From: Gangjinia marincola
GTDB taxonomy: Bacteria > Bacteroidota > Bacteroidia > Flavobacteriales > Flavobacteriaceae
DNA: 64,000 nt
Direction of reading: 5' to 3'
NCBI RefSeq assembly: GCF_039523415.1
Contig: NZ_BAAAFG010000016.1
Location: 62,001-126,000, forward strand
Positions 60,421 through 64,000 of this stretch are shown here, in pieces. Numbering within the stretch: the stretch's first letter is position 1; each line of letters begins with the position of its first letter. The position numbers were made by a program, and so were the translations under genes. The notes under the pieces are model-generated. The model worked only from the letters and a program-made list of their open reading frames with translations. It was not told the DNA's origin and did not search any database.

Positions 60421-60581
60421 TCAGAGTTCAGAGTTCAGAGTTCAGAGTTCAGAGTTCAGAGTAGAGAGTTCAGAGTTCAGAGTTCAGAGTTCAGAGTTCA
60501 GAGTTCAGAGTTCAGAGTTCAGAGTTCAGAGTTCAGAGTTCAGAGTTCAGAGTTCAGAGTTCAGAGTTTAGAGTTTAGAGT
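60421..60581. repeat. Heptamer tandem array, 23 units of TCAGAGT
   Basis: 23 contiguous 7-bp units, 20 of them exactly TCAGAGT, one AGAGAGT (unit 7) and the last two TTAGAGT, with further decay after that. It lies in the 280-bp gap between the head-GIN gene and ssrA and overlaps no gene. The period is the same as at 391-418 and 49671-49705. Confidence 0.95.
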
Positions 60582-60660
60582 TTAGAAATATAGCACACAG
60601 CTCTAAGAGTCAAACTTTATTACTCAAAACTCATCGATCTCAACTCATCACTAAAAAATC

Positions 60661-61060
60661 GGGGTCGACTTGGTTTTGACAGCAGGATGTATTGAATGGT
60701 AAGCACGCCGAACGCTGGAACACAGTTCGTAAATCTCATGTTTCACACTTTTTAAACGGCGAGAATAACTACGCCCTAGCTGCATAATCCGAATTATAGT
60801 AGGATGTGCCTCGGTTCGTAAGACGAACAAGCAGGAAGTCTCTCAGCAGCCTTGGTTTGCGGCGACTGATATAGAGACTTCGTAAAAGTAAACCTAGCCC
60901 CCACAGGGTCTTGATGTGAGGGTGAAACCCAAAGTGAGAATAAGGATGGTCTAGGTTGTTTTTTGCCAGGATCATCACGAAAACCCAAGAAAAAACTAAG
61001 CGTGTAGAAAGCTCTTGAATACCTTGTTTGGACGAGGGTTCGAACCCCTCCGACTCCACC
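60661..61060 (+). ncRNA. ssrA: Transfer-messenger RNA (tmRNA)
   Basis: The 5' end GGGGTCGACTTGGTTTTGAC and the 3' end with T-loop GGTTCGAACCCC and acceptor CCGACTCCACC pair as the tRNA-like domain. An internal reading frame gives the tag GENNYALAA and a TAA stop, followed by pseudoknot-rich sequence. The length (400 nt) is normal. The 3' CCA is only partly encoded (CC followed by T), so a nucleotidyltransferase would complete it. It rescues ribosomes stalled on broken mRNAs and tags their products for degradation. Confidence 0.95.
60758..60787 (+). other. tmRNA tag-peptide reading frame (GENNYALAA)
   Basis: Codons GGC GAG AAT AAC TAC GCC CTA GCT GCA then TAA. The Ala-Ala end is the normal proteolysis signal; the exact resume codon (GGC or the preceding AAC) is inferred. 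Confidence 0.85.
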
Positions 61061-61063
61061 TTC

Positions 61064-61105
61064 GCTTGCCTTAGCTCTATTTTGAGCGACGGCAAGCTTT
61101 CTTTT
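61064..61105 (+). terminator. Terminator after ssrA
   Basis: A 7-bp stem GCTTGCC / GGCAAGC with a shorter inner GCTC/GAGC stem, followed by a T-rich run. Confidence 0.7.
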
Positions 61106-61145
61106 ATATAATACTTCAGCTAACTTAGAGATTCACGATTTGCAA

Positions 61146-61252
61146 GCTTCGGTGGACGCCGTCCACTACTTTTTTCTTCTTATTCAAATAAACTGCTATA
61201 CCCTCAATATGTAAATCCGTATCCAATCCTCTGAAGCTTTATGCGAAAGAGG
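61146..61252. repeat. ~106-bp direct repeat, copy 1
   Basis: Starts GCTTCGGTGGACGCCGTCCAC, in which GTGGACG / CGTCCAC form a 7-bp palindrome followed by a T-rich tract. It ends with a CCTCT...AGAGG hairpin and a T run. It is nearly identical to copy 2, with only a few substitutions. Confidence 0.9.
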
Positions 61253-61304
61253 GCTTTTTTTATTCTAGTCAAAATTTTTTGTGTTTTTATATATTCCGTT
61301 CAGG

Positions 61305-61410
61305 GCTTCGGTGGACGCCGTCCACTACTTTTTTCTTCTTATTTAAATAAACTGCTATACCCTCAATATGTAAATCCGTATCCAATTCTCTGAAGCTTTA
61401 TGCGAAAGGG
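61305..61410. repeat. ~106-bp direct repeat, copy 2
   Basis: The same element as 61146-61252, 53 bp further on. Its 3' end merges into the 34-bp tandem array. Confidence 0.9.
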
Positions 61411-61513
61411 AGTATCCAATCCTCTGAAGCTTTATGCGAAAGGGAGTATCCAATCCTCTGAAGCTTTACGCGAAAGAGGGTATCCAATCCTCTGAAGCCT
61501 TACGCGAAAGAGG
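61378..61513. repeat. Tandem array of four 34-bp units
   Basis: Four head-to-tail copies beginning GTATCCAATCCTCTGAAGC at 61378, 61412, 61446 and 61480. The last two differ at a few bases (ACGCG for ATGCG). In some copies the ends CCTCT and AGAGG pair. A fifth copy lies in repeat copy 1. Confidence 0.9.
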
Positions 61514-61576
61514 ATGGTAGTTACTCAGCACAACACATGCACAGATGAAATTAATCTAAATTTCTTATTTTGTGGT

Positions 61577-61831
61577 ATGACAATGATACCGCTTCCATAC
61601 GCTATATACATTTTAAAATGCTCTAATGGGAAATATTATACCGGGTTCACGGCAAACCTTAGCCAACGACTCAAAGCGCATCAACGCGGGGAAGTAAGCT
61701 TTACAAGAAATAAACTTCCTGTAGAACTTGTACACGTCGCGTTTTTCTTAGAAAAACAAAAAGCATACGACTTTGAACGCTATCTCAAATCAGGCTCCGG
61801 AATTGCTTTTCGGAACAAAAGATTGATTTAA
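61577..61831 (+). CDS. GIY-YIG nuclease-domain protein
   Basis: 84 aa from ATG 61577 (MTMIPLPYAIYILKC). The single-domain GIY-YIG fold shows YAIYILKCSNGKYYTGFT (the two 'IY..YYTG' strands), the arginine in LSQRLKAHQRG and a Glu/Arg-rich C-terminus (DFERYLKSGSG). It is the small stand-alone type (UPF0213-like/URI) with a nicking or endonuclease fold. ATG 61583 is an alternative; the longer ORF start at 61514 lies inside the repeats. The 70 bp behind the last 34-bp unit carry its start. Confidence 0.85.
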   Translation: MTMIPLPYAIYILKCSNGKYYTGFTANLSQRLKAHQRGEVSFTRNKLPVELVHVAFFLEKQKAYDFERYLKSGSGIAFRNKRLI

Positions 61832-62001
61832 GTCACCTGTGCGTCCAGCACAGGATAGTGGTATGTGGAGTAATGGAGGCTTAATAGGGCTATTACTAGG
61901 TAATGATTTCAAATCTGTCCATAAGGAATACCGCGAATTTCAATTCACATCCTAACATTAAATCTCAAATCTTGTCCCTATAACTAAATAGTGGTATAAC
62001 G

Positions 62002-62898
62002 TTAAAGTGACCCTCGAAAAATAAGATCAATTCCAAAGAAAGGAGCAGTTTCAAATTCTGAATTCAAGCGTATGCGGTCATCACCTCCCACTTGAAATGT
62101 AAGTATTTGCAATCCAACCGTATCATTTTGATTATAAACACCAAAATCTGTGGTATCTAATCCTGCTTTACCTCGTATAATTAATGTATCATCAAAAAAT
62201 CCATACGCTGCAAAAAGTGCAAATCGTATAGATTCTTCTTGCACATATAGATCGTCGATCGTTTGAGTAAGATGATAGGATTTTATAGAGGTAATTAAAT
62301 TGGCGCCCACACCAAAAGCCTCTGTAAACGAATATTTAATGTCTGTTCGTATAGGTAATACGGCATTAATATAGAATTTATCATTATCAGATTTATACCA
62401 AAGTCCTACTAACGGAGTGAGCGTGGTTCCAAAATTTTCGGTTGAAAAATAACTTCCAAATTTAAGGGAGTAGCTACTGGAATAGCGTTTTTCTAATAGT
62501 GCCAGACCTCCTATTTGAAAATCCTCAGAACCCAGATCATCAAAATCTGAGGCTAATTTTGGCAATACAATATAGGTTCCGCTCCATTTATTGCCATGGT
62601 CACGTTTTATACCTGCATTTAGGCGTGTCATAATGAGGTTACTTCGGTCGTCCGTAAAGTTTAAACCTAATCTGGTATTTTCATAGGTAAATCCACCAAT
62701 TACTACAGTTTTGCTGGTTACGGGAAGTGGAACGTATACTTCTAAGTAGGTATTACTTGCTTCGGTTTCGGCATTACTATCGCCATTATCAAACGTAGTA
62801 TTGTTGTAGGAAAATTTTACCAGATCTATATAATCCTGAGCGTTAATGGTGTGAGACAATAGTAATATTAAGCTCACCCCAAGGTAGAATCTCTTCAT
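62002..62898 (-). CDS. DUF6268 outer-membrane beta-barrel protein
   Basis: 298 aa with a signal peptide (LGVSLILLLSHTINAQ) and an alternating barrel: SNTYLEVYVPLPVTSKTVVI, RLGLNFTDDRSNLIMTRLN, KFGSYFSTENFGTTLTPLVG, KSDNDKFYINAVLPIRTD and the terminal APFFGIDLIFRGSL, which ends with an aromatic-rich strand. DUF6268 proteins are outer-membrane barrels without a known role. Monocistronic. Confidence 0.8.
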   Translation of the reverse strand: MKRFYLGVSLILLLSHTINAQDYIDLVKFSYNNTTFDNGDSNAETEASNTYLEVYVPLPVTSKTVVIGGFTYENTRLGLNFTDDRSNLIMTRLNAGIKRDHGNKWSGTYIVLPKLASDFDDLGSEDFQIGGLALLEKRYSSSYSLKFGSYFSTENFGTTLTPLVGLWYKSDNDKFYINAVLPIRTDIKYSFTEAFGVGANLITSIKSYHLTQTIDDLYVQEESIRFALFAAYGFFDDTLIIRGKAGLDTTDFGVYNQNDTVGLQILTFQVGGDDRIRLNSEFETAPFFGIDLIFRGSL

Positions 62899-62996
62899 AT
62901 TAATTTAGTTAAGAGTACAATTATTTGTCATCTCATGAATAAGGATACTCCAATAAGTTGTTAAGATAGCATCGATTCCTGAATTTTTCATAAAAA

Positions 62997-63032
62997 AGAA
63001 AATTCCTTCTTTATTACAAAGAGGAATTTTCT
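62997..63032 (-). terminator. Terminator of the DabA gene
   Basis: An 11-bp stem (AGAAAATTCCT / AGGAATTTTCT) with a 14-nt loop; the minus-strand reading continues into a T run. Confidence 0.8.
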
Positions 63033-63050
63033 AACTGGGCTAATTCAACC

Positions 63051-64000
63051 TTAGGCATCTACAAGTTCAGGTACTGATTTGGTTTTAATTACTTTAGTTT
63101 TACTAATTGGAGGAGTATCGCCTTCCCAATTCATGTTTTTGCCGTAGGTAAACACTTCGTTCTGTTGCTTTGGATCCATGACCATTAAGTAGATCCATTC
63201 ATTATCCAACAAGGTCTTAAGCGATTCGTTGCGCAACAGAATTTCTGAAATGCGTTGCACCGGTGCATGGATCAGTACCGAAAGTCTCAACGGCTTGTGG
63301 TAGCCTTGAGTATCGGTTTGGCTGACCGATTGCAAGGGTAATCCCATCTTAAGGTCTCCCCCATTTCCTTGTACTACCCCAAAACGTCCTGTGATGTTAT
63401 GCGTGATTTTAGATCCGCCGCCAAAGGCATCATTGTCCACCGTAGAGAAGTAGTAATGGTTGTTGATCCATTGAGTAACCACCATAGGTCCTTGCATGAT
63501 TCCTTCCAGGGCTTTTCCCTTTTTATCATGCTCCCAGTCATACGAGTGTAAAAAGCAGCGACCATCTAGATTCACCTCTTTAGTAAGTGATCGTGGAGCC
63601 ACGATAAAGCTGGCATTTTTAGCAAGTCCCCACTCCGGGCGTGTTTCTCCCCAGTGATTGGCTTTTTGATGGGCCGTGCGAACACCATTTTTAATCCCTA
63701 AGCGTTCCTGAGTGGCGGTCTGCTGAGCCTTTTTCAAATCTCGTTTTAATTGCGCTACTCTATCCTGATGACTCGCGGGAACATGGCTGTCAAAAAGCTC
63801 AATCTCATCAGTAGTGGTATTATGCTGTGCACCGATAAAGATTGTTTCTTTAGGAATCATATATCCATGATCTGTTGCCAGTAGGTCTCTTACCTGTGGC
63901 TCATTGGCAAGCTTAGCCAACATACGTGCATTGTGTTTCCCCGGGCTTGCCGCACAAGCACCACAATCTAAACTGGATCCAAAGGGATTATTGGCCGAGT
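63051..64000 (-). CDS. DabA (DUF2309), inorganic-carbon transporter subunit, C-terminal part
   Basis: About 316 visible residues; the frame is open to the window end (the N-terminus lies beyond 64000). The conserved zinc-site block DCGACAASPGKHNARML is at the start of the fragment, followed by WGETRPEWGLAKNASFIVAPRSL, FLHSYDWEHD, MQGPMVVTQWINNHYYFSTV and GRFGVVQGNGGDLKMGLPLQS, matching DabA. DabA pairs with the NuoL-like DabB in the membrane to take up inorganic carbon (DabAB). Its partner would be further along the minus strand upstream, outside the window. Confidence 0.9.
   Translation of the reverse strand, partial: SANNPFGSSLDCGACAASPGKHNARMLAKLANEPQVRDLLATDHGYMIPKETIFIGAQHNTTTDEIELFDSHVPASHQDRVAQLKRDLKKAQQTATQERLGIKNGVRTAHQKANHWGETRPEWGLAKNASFIVAPRSLTKEVNLDGRCFLHSYDWEHDKKGKALEGIMQGPMVVTQWINNHYYFSTVDNDAFGGGSKITHNITGRFGVVQGNGGDLKMGLPLQSVSQTDTQGYHKPLRLSVLIHAPVQRISEILLRNESLKTLLDNEWIYLMVMDPKQQNEVFTYGKNMNWEGDTPPISKTKVIKTKSVPELVDA

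Noticed and set aside
60769..61095. 108-residue minus-strand frame covering most of ssrA
   Set aside because: It is the antisense shadow of a structured RNA gene whose tag and tRNA-like ends are unmistakable.
61378..61513. Tandem 34-bp units as a CRISPR array
   Set aside because: Units are contiguous with no spacers and no cas genes are near.
61061..61831. Genomic island with an att duplication of the ssrA 3' end
   Set aside because: No second copy of the T-loop/acceptor sequence (GGTTCGAACCCC) and no integrase were seen in the window.

Overview
This window is a piece of an AT-rich chromosome from a marine-type member of the Flavobacteriaceae (Bacteroidota). The evidence is the promoter style (TAnnTTTG -7 boxes, many with TTTG about 19 bp upstream, and little Shine-Dalgarno), type IX secretion markers (PorQ and a T9SS type A sorting tail), OstA-like, CreD, imelysin/DUF4856, DUF349 and head-GIN proteins, and a tmRNA with the tag GENNYALAA. 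Most of it is core housekeeping sequence with small accessory patches. I saw no rRNA, tRNA, CRISPR array, prophage or transposase.

Layout. 1-5.9 kb: a TrmH-like methyltransferase tail, an M48 protease, the Rel/SpoT alarmone enzyme, Fur and PurA. 5.9-6.3 kb: a decayed toxin-antitoxin pair. 6.4-16.3 kb: OstA-like protein, class III aminotransferase, TPR protein, two tandem DUF368 (PopT-type) transporters, AroE, a DUF349 protein and a broken DUF3784 gene. 16.3-20 kb: a DsbA-like protein, a succinate-semialdehyde-type dehydrogenase and an AraC regulator fused to a BLUF blue-light domain. 20.2-26.8 kb (minus strand): rpsA, cmk, porQ, lon. 27-30 kb: an ECF sigma factor, a putative anti-sigma factor and two beta-repeat cell-envelope proteins. 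30-33 kb: Skp-like chaperone, a lipoprotein and GuaB.

33.3-39.7 kb (minus strand) is a four-gene operon: DUF4856 lipoprotein, imelysin lipoprotein, a vitamin K-dependent gamma-carboxylase homologue (HTTM family) and a TonB-dependent receptor. Its promoter lies between two copies of a 23-bp palindrome that look like metal-repressor operators. I read it as an iron uptake locus with an unexplained carboxylase-like enzyme. 39.7-49.7 kb holds HMG-CoA lyase, LysE exporter, a spondin-domain T9SS cargo protein, PyrD, PepT, DUF5996, a DUF6602 gene with an internal stop, an MBL-fold lipoprotein and other small enzymes. 49.7-53.7 kb is a three-gene envelope-glycan-like operon divergent from kdsA.

54.7-57.1 kb is a membrane protein/winged-helix regulator/CreD module; the same palindromic operator lies in front of both of its transcription units. 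57-64 kb holds DUF2809 and DUF1361 membrane proteins, a lysine/alanine-dehydrogenase-like oxidoreductase, a head-GIN lipoprotein, a 23-copy heptamer repeat, ssrA, a cluster of palindromic repeats leading into a GIY-YIG nuclease, a DUF6268 beta-barrel and the C-terminal part of DabA.

The strongest leads are the AraC-BLUF fusion with a complete set of photoactive residues at canonical spacing, the gamma-carboxylase homologue inside an iron operon with twin operators, the CreD-module operator pair, the heptamer repeat arrays, and the repeat/GIY-YIG block after ssrA. Five genes are damaged by frameshifts or single in-frame stops; either decay or sequence error could explain this.
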